In this document: in pieces, positions 13,661 through 26,400 of the stretch
How positions within the stretch are numbered: the first letter of the stretch is position 1
How the letters are laid out: every line of letters begins with the position of its first letter
Source of the DNA: Tyto alba
Taxonomy: Eukaryota > Chordata > Aves > Strigiformes > Tytonidae
Length of the DNA stretch: 64,000 bases
Reading direction: 5' to 3'
NCBI RefSeq assembly: GCF_018691265.1
Contig: NW_024881327.1
Span: forward strand, 28,282,464-28,346,463
Position numbers and translations under genes: made by a program
Notes under the pieces: generated by a model
The model's input: the letters and a program-made list of their open reading frames with translations, nothing else
Database searches by the model: none
What the model was told of the DNA's origin: nothing

Positions 13661-16600
13661 CAACTCAGGGTTTATACATATAGAATAATATACATAACTA
13701 ATTAGAAGAGCTATTCACAAATGGGACATTAAAAATAATGCATTACATCCGTTCTACTCAATAATAATAACACTAATGAATAGAGAAGCATTATTTAATG
13801 GCTCCTCAGGGATACACAGTTTAGTTCCTGAACTTCACAAAAACAGCAAAGTGTATTGCAGACTGCAAAATGGCTTCTTTAGTACAGCCCCTAGCATATT
13901 TGACTACTGCTTCTGCAGCTTCTGAAAGAAATACTCTGAGCATAAATATTGATATTCCTTCCCCGAGGAAAGAGTTCAAAGGTAGAAGTTATGCATCTCT
14001 GCTGTTCCTATCAGGAAAATTACAGTAATCCTATTTGAATTATTCCTCTGCTTAGGAAATTCCAACGTTTAATGCAGTCACAGTACGTGCTTGAAGAGCA
14101 TTGCTTGTCCAAGGCCCTTCTCATATGACTAAGACTGTATATCATGCCAAGCTATAAAAACCAAATTTCTACATTTTGACATCACATACACATGTGGTAA
14201 ATTTCTTTTACTCTGCTAGTGGTGAAAGACTGTGAAGAAGTCCTACCATTTCATCAGTTCATCTTTCAGCCTACATTAGTGACAGATTTTACAATCTTAT
14301 GATGAACTTTCCATATGGAACATAAGCTGGAGTCAGCCTCAAAAATAAGGAAACAAAAAATCTTCTTCCTGGCAACCACTCCCACTGTGTGCCAAGTGCA
14401 TCTCCTCACATACAGAACAAGGAGGATCAAACACAACAGCTTAAAAGGATGTGCTCTGCTTATTTATATTGTTTGTTATCATATTTTTGCTCAAGCACAT
14501 CAAGTTTGCCTGGAAAGCTCAAGATTTTGGCTCAGTAGGGACAGGAAACAATTAACGGTCTGTACCTGTCCTTCATAGGAGGTTTATTACAGGATGAAAA
14601 CAAGACTTATGAAGCATATGGATCATATTTGCTTAAAAGTTACATGAAACCCATTGTCACAGCATGTCACAAATAGAGCCATATCCTAGTGATAAGTATC
14701 ACAAGAAATCAAAGTGAAAAAAGTTTAGTTCATAATTCAAGCTCAACTTCACACCCCTGCTGAAGCCTTCAGTCTGTCTCAGAAAAAGTTATATCTGACT
14801 CACAGTTGTAGATTTCTCAAAGCAGTGAGTTGTTGATAGTTCAGTCCCCATAAGACATAAGAAAATAGCATAATTCTGTCACAAATTCAGTCCTATCCCC
14901 TAGGCTAAGTAGAGGATAAATATGAAGGAGGAATATTTGGTTTGGGTACTCATGCACGAGATTGAAACAGCTCTGAGCTGGGGAATGAAAACTGACTCAA
15001 AATATTATGCTATGGAACATATACTCATGTGTATCGTAATGCTATTTTGATAGGTAATACTCGTATGCATTTTGTAAGGAACTCAATATAGAATACCAGC
15101 AGTTTGTAAGCATCATAAATTGTTAATTAGTGTCACAGATGTTTTTTATTCTCACTTATGTCAGCATAAATCTGCTGTAGCCCTGATTAAGAAACTTAAC
15201 CTAGTAACACCATGGGAAGATCATTCCAAAGAAGAAACAATTCAGTGCTTGTCTCTTTAAAGTCATTGGTTGGTTTACCACAACCATGAAAATAAAGCTA
15301 CTTAGGCATATATGCAACTCCCACTGGTCTATATTAAAAGTGCTTGCTTGAATCTCTCTGCATCTAAGTCTCTCCATCTGTGAAATTAGGAATAGATTCT
15401 CTACCTGCTTCATATAAACTGTTGGGATTTAGAAGGATCCAAAAGCACTATACCAGGAGTTCCAGCTTATACTATTATTTTTCACTATCAGCATTATTTA
15501 CGCAAATTTAAGTTCAAACAGAAACATTATCCACTTTTTACTTGTGCAGAGCATAAGGGTTGTGACTATACAACCTCACCCTTTTTGGCTCGAGGTCACC
15601 TTTAGAAAATACTTAGATACAGCCTAAGGCAATAATTCAAATGAAAATACATGAGCAAAAATTTTATCACAGACAACTGAATGAAGAACTTTCCCTGCTT
15701 TTCTTCAGTCAATCTTGTGGAGAGGAGATGTGAACTTAACCAACACATCCTTACCATTCAGGAAATAATTCCTTCAGGAGGACTCATCCAGCTCCACATG
15801 AGCACATATTAGTTCTTCAGTTACCTTTTCTTGCCCTTAGTCTCAAAATTTCATTATATTGAGCATTCCTTTTAAATCCTCACACCAAACAATACCGCAG
15901 ACTTCCATCTCTGCACCTCTACTAGTTTACACTCACCAGATTAGTAGTTAACCATCAAGCATACTACAGCTTCACTGACACAAAGCTTAAGTCCATCTAG
16001 ATACTCTAACTACCCCTCCAAACTAGAGAGTCTGAAACCAGATGGTATTATTCTCACCCATATCCTGAAAAAAATTCCAGTCACACCTGTTAAGGCATGG
16101 TTAACACCCATCCCTGCTTCTATTAAAGGTCCACATCTTGCAGAGCACTAGGACAACTTCCCAGGCAGTTCTGATGGTGCATTATGTAACTAGAACATGC
16201 TTAGTTCCAGAATAAAGCTTTAAAATACTGTTAAAAGACAAATTTTGTAAAATAAATATATACATACACACACTTTACCACTGTTTTACTCTAGTGTAGG
16301 TAGTCCTATCTCAAGAAAAGTGAATGTGCTTTGAAAAGATTTTGGTGATAGAACAGTTTCTTTTGTTTAAATATCCATATAATCTCTACCAAAGATAAAG
16401 CTGAAGCTGTAAGCAGCCTGCAGTCAGTGAGGCACTTACCAAAACTGAAATTACACAATGTTACAAAAAGGGGAGAAAGCAGGATGAGAAATGCAGGAAG
16501 GCCTCAGAACAAGTATCTCTTAAGTGCTGCAATATACCATGCGTTAGACAAAGCTGTGATAAAATTGCTACAGAAAATAAGCTGCTTCTAAAAATTTATC

Positions 16601-19424
16601 ACTGTGGCATGGTAGCAGAGTGTCATTACATTTGGTACAGAACTGGAAGCCTGATTTTAAATTCCTCATAGTGAGCGTTCCCACAAGTGTCTGAGCACTG
16701 GTGCAGTCCTCATCAGTCTCCTGGTTCAAGGAGAAGAAAGTGGCTGATCCGAGGATAGCCATGTCACTGTGAGGTTTGCCTTCAGTGAAGTCAGCAGTAA
16801 GGTCTCTGCACATCATCCCCATTTGCTACCTTGTTTAGGAAAGCCTTTGGCCTGGATTTTTAATTGAATTCTCACATGGAATTTATCAGTTATTTAGCAC
16901 TTAAGACATTGGGAAAAGCATGAGTTTTCCTACAGTCATCGGTAGGAATGCTGAACACCAATGGCCCAAAGGATTAATTTAGATGACCCACAGTCTCCCA
17001 AGATTTATATGCATCATCCAAACCTTGTTTTTTTCTGTTCTCTACAGTTTTCTGAACTGATACGTCTTAGATTGAGACTGTAATCCCATTTTCTGAAAGG
17101 GATGAGGAAAAGGATGCAGGTATCTGTTCTTTGTATATCAAGGGAAAGGCCCTAAACCAAAGCTGAGCAAACTGAGTGGTAGACTTCATCTGAAACAGGA
17201 GTGACATATCCCAGGGAAACACAGCACTGAACTAAAAAATAATGAAAAACCACTAAGAAGTAAAGAATCTATGAGCAAGTGTGCTGGCAACTCTAGGGAA
17301 GCTGTCATTTCTGTTTCTTAGATTTACCTTTCTGTGCCACACTGTGCAGTTCTGACCAACCTGAAATTGCAAATACCCTGAGTCTGGGGTCCCAAGACTC
17401 CTTGTTCAGTCTAATACTTGATAAAAATGGTCACCAGTGCAGCTATTAGCAAGAATAAGTAACATGCTGCCTGTGGATTTTTCCAATTGCTCTCTGGTAA
17501 CTGTCAGAGCTATTAATGTTCTCAGTGCCAGGGATGTTTCCCCTGAAGAATTTCTTTTAAGGAGCAAGTTATTCGCACTGCCAGAATAACTCACCTTATT
17601 TTTCCCTTATAGCCTGAGTTAGAGTTTAGCCCAAAAATGTCTGCTGCAGAAAAAAGAGACTCAAACATTCATGGAAGTGGGAGATGACCTCCTTTCTACA
17701 CACATGTTTTTAATTTAGATTTAGGAATATGTGCTCTAAGTATGCTTATATGCATTAATATCATTACCAACAAAAAGAATATTGGAGTTACAAATTCAAT
17801 ATAGATAAATTCTTTCATTGCCCACTCTTTTTAATGGGAGATGCACAGGATTTTTTCCCAGATTTCTGCAACAGTTTCATAATAAACATGCAGTTTTCTG
17901 AAGCTGAACCTCCGGAACACTGGATTCATTATTTTTTAATTAGAACATAGGGAAAGGTGTGATCATGTGGGATCAGCTTCTCTCTCAAACATTCCGTCTT
18001 TCAGGAGAGCAGTGAGAAGTGGGCTAGAACTAAATATAAAAGTTTTTCAAACTCCAGGTTTGAAAATATTTCAAAGTTTTGAAAATCTCTTTGATGTGCA
18101 ATTGAGATAAGTCACAGGCATTTGGAAGAAGGAAATTAAGCTAAATAGAAATCCTGAACATTCATTAGTTCTAGTTATACCTCCTTTTGATAAGTTTAAC
18201 CATTTCATATTTAAAAAATCATATTAAGATTTCAACAGTATATCTTACGTGTATTTTTAAGCCCCAAAATATCAATATAGAAAATTCAAAAGACTATTTG
18301 AAGGTTTTTTGAAATTTTTTCAAAATCTACTTATTCATATGAAAATATTCAATTAAGAAATCAGAATTTTCATATGAAAATTAGTCTCACTGAGAAATGT
18401 CTATTCCAGCCCACAAGGAGAACTCACAATGAAAAATAAAAACTAAGGAAAATTATGCTTTACCACTCACCATTCCCTATTAGCGAACAGGAAATCAGTG
18501 AAAGGCTTGTTGGAGGAAATTTTCTTAAAAATATGTTACCTAAAATGTGACTCTGCTCACTGCTATTTCTACACTGAAACCTCATTGTCATCGATGGGTC
18601 AAACACAAGAGCAGAAGTGGGGAGCTTTTCAAATTGGAAAAGGTTTAATATTAAAGCTGTTTCATCAACGTACTCACATAGGATTGTGAGGACATCTCTG
18701 CAATGAAGACAGAGCTTTTCCTGCATTTGACACTATTACATCAACAGGAGCAAAACTAGATGTCAAAAGACTTGTTCTGACCATGAGCCTGAATACCTGT
18801 TAAGGCATTTATCAGTGCATCTACATCTGCTTTGAGGAGTGGGTTTTTTTTTTTTTTTTGAACTCTACTAACTGATGTTAAGAGAGAAAACCCAAGGTTT
18901 TTTGTAGCACTAACAAGGAAAAAAAATAGTGGGAATACTTTTGTTCATCCTATGACAGGGCAAAATTTTCACCTTGACTATCAGGTTCACAACACAATTA
19001 AAGACACAATAAGATGAAGCATAAACTACAGTACAGAGTACCAATCTCTCATGTAAGGCTGCAATAATTTCAATGGGATGTTGAAAGTTTTCTCTTAATA
19101 ACAAACTGCTGAAAAGCCATATGTCTGCATAGAGTATTTCTAAAGCATGTTCAGAAGTCTCACTCTGAGGAAGACTCCTACTGAAATATAGGGGAGAAAC
19201 AAAATGGTAGTTTGATTAGTACGTATATTTACACACTTAGGCCTTTTATCAGTGTCTAAAAATAGTGAGAAATCATAAAGAAAGTGTGCTGAAAGATGAC
19301 CCCCCACTTTATTTCCTTTACTGTGGGCAAAGGTGAGGTTTATCAAGTCTCCCTGCACTCAGGAAAGCTCAAGAATTGTTTTTTTCTGGCACATGCATAC
19401 CAACAAGAACCATGAGGAGGTGCT
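13661..19424. other. AT-rich DNA, no gene recognised
   Basis: I see no exon, RNA gene or transposon. Minor features are a T16 run at 18844-18859, a hairpin with 8-bp arms at 18045-18065 and an 18-bp perfect palindrome at 18365-18382. The surroundings at 18290-18390 repeat CATATGAAAAT and TTTTGAAA words. Open frames are under 90 codons and look random. Confidence 0.5.
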
Positions 19425-19509
19425 GCAACATAGCTCAATGAATAATGAGGGGCATATGTTGAACTCTCAAGAGAACCAGGTGTTATTCTCAGCTCTTCTA
19501 TTAACATGG
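19425..19509 (+). mobile_element. Ancient MIR-like SINE, left part (split by LTR)
   Basis: The sequence resembles the tRNA-derived head and core of amniote MIR-type SINEs. ATGAATAATGAGGGGCAT is followed by GAGAACCAGGTGTTATTC, corresponding to the B-box region (typically GGTTCRAATCC), and by CAGCTCTTCTATTAACATGG, corresponding to the usual CAGCTCTGCCACTNAC stretch. It is heavily mutated and has no promoter function that I would claim. The SINE is cut at 19509 by the LTR at 19510-20002 and resumes at 20003. The family assignment comes from remembered family structure, not from a search. Confidence 0.55.
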
Positions 19510-19633
19510 TGATGTCCTTTGAGCCTACTCATCAGCTAAACACCCCGTAGCCGCTCACCCACCCTCCCCCCACTTGGGAATGGGGAGGGAACCGGAGGGG
19601 CAAAGGGAGACTCGCGGGTTGAGATAAAAACAG

Positions 19634-19639
19634 TTTAAT
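19634..19639 (-). terminator. Retroviral polyadenylation signal ATTAAA in LTR
   Basis: ATTAAA on the minus strand, about 175 bp downstream of the TATA box, in the conserved block shared by both LTRs of this window. It would mark the end of R in the retroviral transcript. Confidence 0.6.
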
Positions 19640-19810
19640 AACAGTAACAGAATAACACACTGACAGCAGTATCAGCAGGTAATGTACCATACAGCTGCTC
19701 ACCACCCACCCACCAACCAACACCCACCTGCTCCTGACTGGCGATCCCCAACACAAAGGCCCCACAGCCACACGCTCAGAAGTAGCAGGCCCTCCTAGCC
19801 CACTCCTGCC

Positions 19811-19818
19811 TTTATATA
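19811..19818 (-). promoter_or_regulatory. LTR TATA box
   Basis: TATATAAA on the minus strand, inside the GC-rich U3 part of the solo LTR. The element could in principle start transcription on the minus strand, away from the CR1 at 22766 and toward lower coordinates. No transcript evidence is available. Confidence 0.6.
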
Positions 19819-20002
19819 GTGAGCACAATGTCACATGACATGGACTATCGGCCAATCGGGGCCCAGCCCTCCAGCTGTGCTCCCCCCGCCCCCGCACACA
19901 GGTGAGGGCACTGGGCCCTGGGGAGCCCCTGGGGTCTCAGGGTGCTGCAGCTCCTCCCGCTGCCCGACCAACGGGAACTCTAGTCCAGCCCCAACCAGGA
20001 CA

Positions 20003-20125
20003 CATGTTTTATGATCCCAGGCAAGTGGTTTCACATTTTTGTTTCCATTTCCCCTTTCACTGTCTTGTTGATTTAGATTACAAGCATTTGTTGCAGGAAT
20101 TGGCTTTTACTATTGTCTATAAATT
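20003..20125 (+). mobile_element. Ancient MIR-like SINE, right part
   Basis: This continues the SINE beyond the LTR. After the second target-site copy come GATCCCAGGCAAGTGG (the family's GACCTTGGGCAAGTCA), TTTCCATTTCCCC (the TTTCCCCATCTG stretch) and GTCTTGTTGATTTAGATTAC, which resembles the tail region of amniote tRNA-SINEs. Joining 19509 to 20008 lines up with the remembered consensus over about 43 positions without a gap, which supports both the SINE call and the LTR boundaries. Confidence 0.55.
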
Positions 20126-22765
20126 TCTTTACTAAAGAGACTTTTCATTCCAGGCCGTGTCTCTAGGCATTACTTGAATATTAACTTTGAGAAGCAGATG
20201 TCCACTACAGACCTGGATGGTAACCACTGAATCAAGAAGCCATGAGCTGATTTCCTGTAAATAACTTGTGTTTCCCTTCTGTGTGACTAATGCAAGACCC
20301 AAACAGATGATGAGCTTCCCAAAGTATTCCCTGCCTTATATTGTCTATCCTGATGGCAACATATCTGTTGTTTTTCAAGGGCTGCCCACTGCCTAAAAAG
20401 TGTCATTCCCTGTTCTGACACCATGTCTCCCATGCTTTCTCAACCAATTACGAGCAGGAACACAAGTATCCATGTCAAAAACATGTACTGGAGTTAGAAT
20501 TCAGGACTGAGCCAAAGATGACTTCTTTATCAGCCATTATTTACTTGTGTTTTGGGAAGGAAGGGACAAGAAGCCACAAATAGGGATACCTTCACCCCTT
20601 TCCTAAGCAGCTTCAGTGGCTTGGGCACTGAGGCAGGTGCAGATATAGCTCCAGGTTTCAGGGGTCTACTATGGAAAACAGGACCAGACTGCAGCATTTG
20701 GCAGCAGATGAAGGTGTATCACATCCTCCGTCTCTCCCAAAACCTCTTACGCTACTTGGACCACCAGCTCATTTACCAGCAAGTGCCAATTCTGTCTCTA
20801 ATCTGGAGGTACTGTGCCTTGAATTACTTAACCTGTCTAATAAATGCAGGCTATGAAGAAGTATAGGCGTAAACAGTACTTGAGATAGCACCTCAGTTAT
20901 TACAGGAAAAATGTTTCTCCAAAGTGGAGCCAAGGTATAAACTAATGGGATGTGTGATGGAGAAGTGGAGGACCCCAGTAAAAAAACAAGACAGCCTCTA
21001 ATATGTCAGTAACGGGTTACAGAGAGAAAAAAAAATTGTTTGGATTTTAACTTGTGGACCTGGAAAATAGTATGGTTACAAATATGTTAGCCTGTACAAG
21101 AATAGAAAGGAATACAGTTCCCACACACAGCAGAGCACTAGTACTTGAGGTAGCTAATGAAATCTTAATCACCATTACCTGGCTTGGAAAAATGGAATTG
21201 CTGTGAAAACACATTATTTAAAAAGTGTGAATTCTTGTTAAATATGTGAAGACAACATCAGAGCTAGGGATTTTTTTTCTTCCCTGAAAATTAAGGGAAT
21301 ATTTAAATTATCATTTTAATACATTTTCTGAGAGAACAAACTAAATGTTGGTGGAGATTGTTTTTAAAAAAACGTGTAGAAATAGGTCAGTGCCCACAAT
21401 AAATAACTATTGTGCTAGTAAGTGTAACCATTATAAATTAGATTTTTTTTTTGTTACAATAATACACACACATGCACACACACATAGCATTGTTCCTATG
21501 TTTTAGAGGACATTTAATGCATTTAAAAAGCACCAAATTGCTACAGAATAAAGCAGCTGTTCTGTGTCTGAATATGTTTCTAGAATGACAAACAAAAGAG
21601 CTGAGCTAAAACCCACTTTTTTTTCTAATAATGCAATGTTCCTGAAAGAAGTCCTCAATGATGAGGCAAAACAGGGAAAGTTCTAGATCTAAAACATGTA
21701 TACAGAGTATGTGACACACATACAACACCTTCCTTAGGAAGATAATAGAAATTCTGACTCAGCACTGCTTTATCTGTGGTGTAAATATTTGCATCCTCAA
21801 AACAAAGTTGTGAGCAATGTTATTTTATTTTTCTGCTGGTCACTCAACTTTGTAATCAGTTTGCACACATTCAAACTAATAAAGTATCCGTTCTATAAAG
21901 AACATGGCAACTTGCTAAATGGAAGACTAAGAATTGCAGTCTTGGCAGAGTTTGTAGATTGATAGACTGAAACCCCTGACTGTCTGGATGACAACACTTT
22001 CACCACTTTGATTTAAGACAAGATTTCTTCCACACATTAGGACCAGAATTGTTATTAAGATTATCTCTTCTGATGCAAAGCAGAAGAAGTCATAGACTGT
22101 TATCCTGCAATTCCTGAGCTGTAATTCAACTGGAATAGGCCATTTAAAATAAATCATATTTTAAATTATTCAGATGATTGATTTATTGCCCTTGAGATAA
22201 ATACTAGAGAAAAAAAAATTCTCATTTTATCAAAAAAAAAAAAAAATTGCTGCTGTTTGAAAACAATGGATAAAGTTTCAAGAGTATTTAAAAGAAGAGA
22301 AAACTAAAGTTTTATTAATTTAGTCATGGAAGTCACACAGGAACATTTGAAATTATAATTTAATAACCAATTAGGACATAGTAAGGAATCTTTTCCCCCT
22401 GCTGCTGACTGGAGGCTGTTGATGTTGTTATGTGCATAATTTAATATATAGAATCAAATCAAATAAGATGAATTGGTTTATTCTTTCAGGTTTTCAACTT
22501 GTTTATGTGTCCTTTGACACTTACAAAACAAATATATGTATGTAAAATAAATAGTAATAAACTTCTGGAACTATGCAAGTCTATGTCCTAATGACTTACA
22601 TGACTAATTAGAGTGTGGTGACAGTGTTAAGTTATATCAAAGAATATAAAATTGCTTGAATCATACTTGATTCTTGCAGTCCTAAGCAGCCTGGGTGAGG
22701 TAATCCAACACGACATGGAACCTGATGCAGTATCAGGAAAGGTCATTATTTTTATCTACATATTG
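20126..22765. other. No gene recognised
   Basis: The stretch 20150-20870 is somewhat richer in GC and holds a 104-codon open frame (20552-20866) without recognisable motifs. The rest is AT-rich with short A-runs (about 22231-22245) and a small CA-repeat near 21465-21484. I see no known transposon here. Confidence 0.45.
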
Positions 22766-23418
22766 CACTGACTCTGAGCCAGCAATGTGCGCTCACAGGC
22801 CAGAAAGACAACCATATCCTGGGCTGCATCAAGAGAATTGTGGCCAGCAGGTCAAGGGAGGGGATTCTCCCCCTCTACTCTGCTCTCGTGAGACCCCACC
22901 TGCAGTGCTGTGTCCAGCTCTGGGGCTCCCAACATAAGAAGGACATGGAGCTGCTCAAGCAGGACCAGAGTAGGGACACAAAGATGTTCAGGGAGCTGGA
23001 GTACCTCCCTTCTGAGGGCAGGCTGAGAGAGTTGGGGTTGTTCAGCCTGGAGAAGAGAAGGCTCAGGGGAGACCTTATAGTGGCCTTCCAGTACTTAAAG
23101 GGGGCTACAGGAAAGATGGGGAGGGACTCTTTATCAGGGGGTGTAGGGATAGGATGAGGGTAATGGTTTTAAACTGAAAGAGGGTAGATTTAGACTAGAC
23201 GTAAGGAAGAAATTCTTTCCTGTGAGTGTGGTGAGCCAGTGGCACAGGTTGCCCAGAGCAGCTGTGGCTGCTCCCTGCCTGGCAGGGCTCAAGGCCAGGC
23301 TGGACGGGGCTGGGAGCACCCTGGGCTGGGGGAAGGGGGCCCTGCCCATGGCAGGGGGTTGGAACTAGATGATCTTTACGGTCCCTTCCAACCTAAACAT
23401 TTCTATGATTTATGATTT
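22766..23418 (+). mobile_element. CR1 LINE, 5'-truncated, relatively well preserved
   Basis: This is the 3' end of an avian CR1 non-LTR retrotransposon. Landmarks in order are CTGGGCTGCATCAAGAG, TGAGACCCCACCTGCAG, AGAAGGACATGGAGCTGCTC, TTGTTCAGCCTGGAGAAGAG, AGGAAGAAATTCTTTCC, GGCACAGGTTGCCCAGAG and CCTGCCCATGGCAGGG. The copy ends in the CR1 tail, TTCTATGATTTATGATT. CR1 copies are usually truncated at the 5' end like this one. The catalytic part of the reverse transcriptase lies upstream in a full element and is absent. Of the three plus-strand CR1 copies in the window this one keeps the longest open frame, so it may be among the younger ones, though I have not computed divergence. Confidence 0.93.
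22768..23157 (+). pseudogene. CR1 ORF2 C-terminal remnant (non-catalytic part)
   Basis: A frame open from about 22768 to the stop at 23157 encodes the region after the CR1 reverse-transcriptase domain. Recognisable pieces are QQCAL, ILGCIKRIV, LYSALVRPHL, KKDMELL, LRELGLFSLEKRRLRGDL and FQYLKG. No true start codon is needed because the frame enters from the missing 5' part. After about 23130 the family's continuation moves to another frame. There RKKFFPV (about 23203) and QWHRLP (about 23235) are still readable, which shows at least one frameshift. The product would not be a functional enzyme. Confidence 0.8.
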
Positions 23419-26400
23419 TCTGAAAATCATCAAAATGTAGTGATTTATAGTAGTAGCTTCATCAAGGAACCAAAGAGCTTTAATATCTATAGCAAAGGTA
23501 TTTGTAAAACTTTTTGAAGCCACTTACCAGATTAGGTCTGTAGTCTAATTACAACCAGAAAATCAGAAAATTCTATGATATAGTTTGTAATTTGTAGAAA
23601 GAAAAAAAATTTTCTTTCTTACAGTGCACTGTGGATCTCATTTCTTTTAAAATAGTCATACTGACAATGTCCAGCATAGTATTTGAAAGTAAAACAGTGC
23701 TTTATATCTTTTTGTAATTTCTACAGAACCACCTGTCTGTTACACGTCCCACCCTTATGATTTTTATCTTCATTAACAATTCCCTTGTCAGTATTCTATG
23801 AAAAAATACAGAACGAATATTTTTTTAGAAACATAAACTCAGCTGTCTCAGCTGTGTCTGTCAAACTGATATGTACCATCTTTATTTAGAAAATCAAGTC
23901 ATGTTGTTGTTCCATCAGTGTATATAAATATTGATATTTTATGTAAATAAGTATATAATATTGCACACTGGAAAAATCCTCAGAATTTATACTCCTAGGC
24001 TATATAGTTGAATTATGGTTTAAAGATGTTTAGTACAAGATTCTAATGGCCATATGTCTGATACTGTCAAGATAATTTATACCACAGTCTAATCTTTGCT
24101 TTAGAAAATCTCTTTTCATGCCAATATCAAGGGACAGACATACCTCATTCTTAATCATAACTATTTCTATTTCAGACATGAATACTTTATATTTGCTGTA
24201 TAAAGTAGGTGCCAAGATTATACTTGCTCAATCTCCTTTGATTGTATCATGAAGATTAAAACAGTGGATCTTCTAGAGAAGGTCTTCCATCTAGAGAGTA
24301 GTTAACCTCCAGGCTGTTAGGATGTCATGTTAGAAAACTCTTTTATAATTTTAGGTACAGGTTTTCAATCTAATAATAACAGATTCTCCAAAGGAATCTA
24401 ATTTAGGAAATGACTAAAGAAACATAGGAATTTTGGAAACACATGTCAATATGTTACAAATATGTAGCAATATCTATACCTTCAAAAGATTCAGTTTGAA
24501 CTTGGGAAAGAAAACAGCTGGATCCAACAGATTTTCTTGAGGAACAATAAGAAAAACTTAATTTGTACATTTCTTTGAAGTTGTTTGAAGTAAAGAAATT
24601 TTACAGAGCTCATGAATAGCAAACATTTTAGTTTCTGACTGATGTAGACCAGATTCTGGTATCCCTCCCAATCTAAAAAGCAACTTATTCCCCTGAGGAG
24701 TATCTTTTGTTGTCTTGGGCATTTCATATCTCACACAAACAGGTAAAAACATGCTAGCTTACAAAAGATTTGGATTATTGGAGAAAGAGGTCCGTCTCAT
24801 ATTCCAGGAAATAATTCAAAAAAACATCAGTTCTCTTCCTATATTTTAAAAAATCAAAGACCTGGAAAACATTTTGCAAATTGAGATTCTTCCTTTCTCA
24901 TTAGTCCTACTCAAGAGTTTCTTACCATAGAATCGCTGTAGAGATATTTTGTAAGAGTACTTTCAACATCTCTAAATTGGCTTGATAAATAACTGAAGTC
25001 ATGCGTGCCTGACAATAAATATTTTCTGTTCTTCCTAAAGTAAGAAACAAGCAGTGAATGTTATAGCTTCATCTATTTGTTTGTTATTTTGTTTTTTTAA
25101 CAGCTGGCTATTCCTTCTATGTGAAGCATAATGACACGCACAATTTATAAGGAAGGAATCAACTGACTGCTTGTGAAGAGATGGTAATCTGTATTTGGAG
25201 GGAGTTTCTTTCACTCATACAAGGAACAGCAGCTTCAAAGGGTGGACAAGGAGAATGTATTAAAATACACAGGTCAAGGTAATTTGTATCCTACCACTTC
25301 AGAGCTGTTGAGGAGTTTTCTGGATCATTAATGCTAAATTTTAGTAAGTCAGGTCACCATATAGGAAGAAAGCTAAAATTATGCCAGTACCTAGAAGGGA
25401 CAGACACTGTGACCTGGACTAATGTGGCGTGAAAGCTTCTGTGTAGCACTCTGTGGGTTCAACTAGTTGTGATGCTGCGTGTACGCTCCGGGCACAGCAC
25501 AGGACTGAGACAGCCCACCCTTCAGTTCCCTCCCTGGGACCCCTCACCACCTGAGGGCAGGGTATGCCACCACAATGAATCGGATAACATTCAATTTCAA
25601 GTTCTGCTAAATGTTGTGCTTTTCAATGTCATGCTTTCACCTGCAAATAGATTTCAAAATGTCATGCTTTATCCCAAATGAACTGGCAACAGGAAGCAGG
25701 GAGTGAACAAATTAAGCTTGTGACCTCAAATGCAGTAAAGCGCAGCCTCCATCGTACCACATTTTTTTTCCTGAATCCTTGGAGATAACTGTGTGAAGAT
25801 CACTTTTTAAATTAAAAATATTTTTTTTACGATTATTAAATAGATTTTAAAAGTTATTTAAAAATAGATTTAAATAGAATATTCTTTAAAACATATAAAT
25901 TCTTATATTATTTTGAATGCAAATATTAATTTGTTTTACATAAAGTTTACAAATATCTTAATTGTTTCTGTTATTTTAACCAAGCTTGGAATAGGATACT
26001 GACTACTAACTTCTTGCTTAAAATAATTTTTAAGTCCATGCTCCAGCTGAGAGGAAAAAGATTGATGGAAAGTATGATGTTTCCATCTGCTTAATTAAAA
26101 ATTAATTATCCATTTCCTGGTTTATAATGTCTTTTAAGTCCCTCACATGATCATGTAATAACCAACCTACTGCAATTCATATGGATTCATATTTACATTT
26201 TCTCATACAGCCAAGGCCTTATTTCTCTCTGTAACTTTCTACTTGTAACCCTGAATATCTTAGAGCTATTTATTTTCAACTAAATCTGTCTTAGTAATGT
26301 TTATAATGTAGTATAACGTCTAGAAAAAATTTTCTTTGTTGTGCTAAAAAGGAGCTGATGTATCACAACACCAGAGGTCTCTGACTTAACTCTGCAAAGT

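Larger units (their letters stand above)
19510..20002 (-). mobile_element. Solo LTR of an avian endogenous retrovirus, inserted in a SINE
   Basis: On the minus strand the element begins TGTCCTGGTTGG and ends in CA, the usual TG...CA LTR ends. A good TATA box (TATATAAA, 19811-19818) and a polyadenylation signal (ATTAAA, 19634-19639) are spaced as expected for U3-R-U5 on that strand. It shares the GGTTGAGATAAAAACA block and the adjacent TTTAATAA with the LTR at 45222-45833, so they belong to one family. The present copy is shorter (493 versus 612 bp) and much more GC-rich. A 5-bp target duplication with one mismatch flanks it: CATGG at 19505-19509 and CATGT at 20003-20007. No internal viral genes or second LTR are present, so this is a solo LTR left by recombination. 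The ERVL or ERVK class is not decided by sequence alone. Confidence 0.85.

Noticed and set aside
19532..19897. 121-codon minus-strand frame inside the LTR
   Set aside because: It spans U3-R-U5 of a solo LTR, which does not normally code for protein. The frame is open because the sequence is GC-rich.
20552..20866. 104-codon frame followed closely by an AATAAA-like word, as a short gene
   Set aside because: No recognised motif, no start context or exon support. AATAAA words are common in AT-rich DNA.
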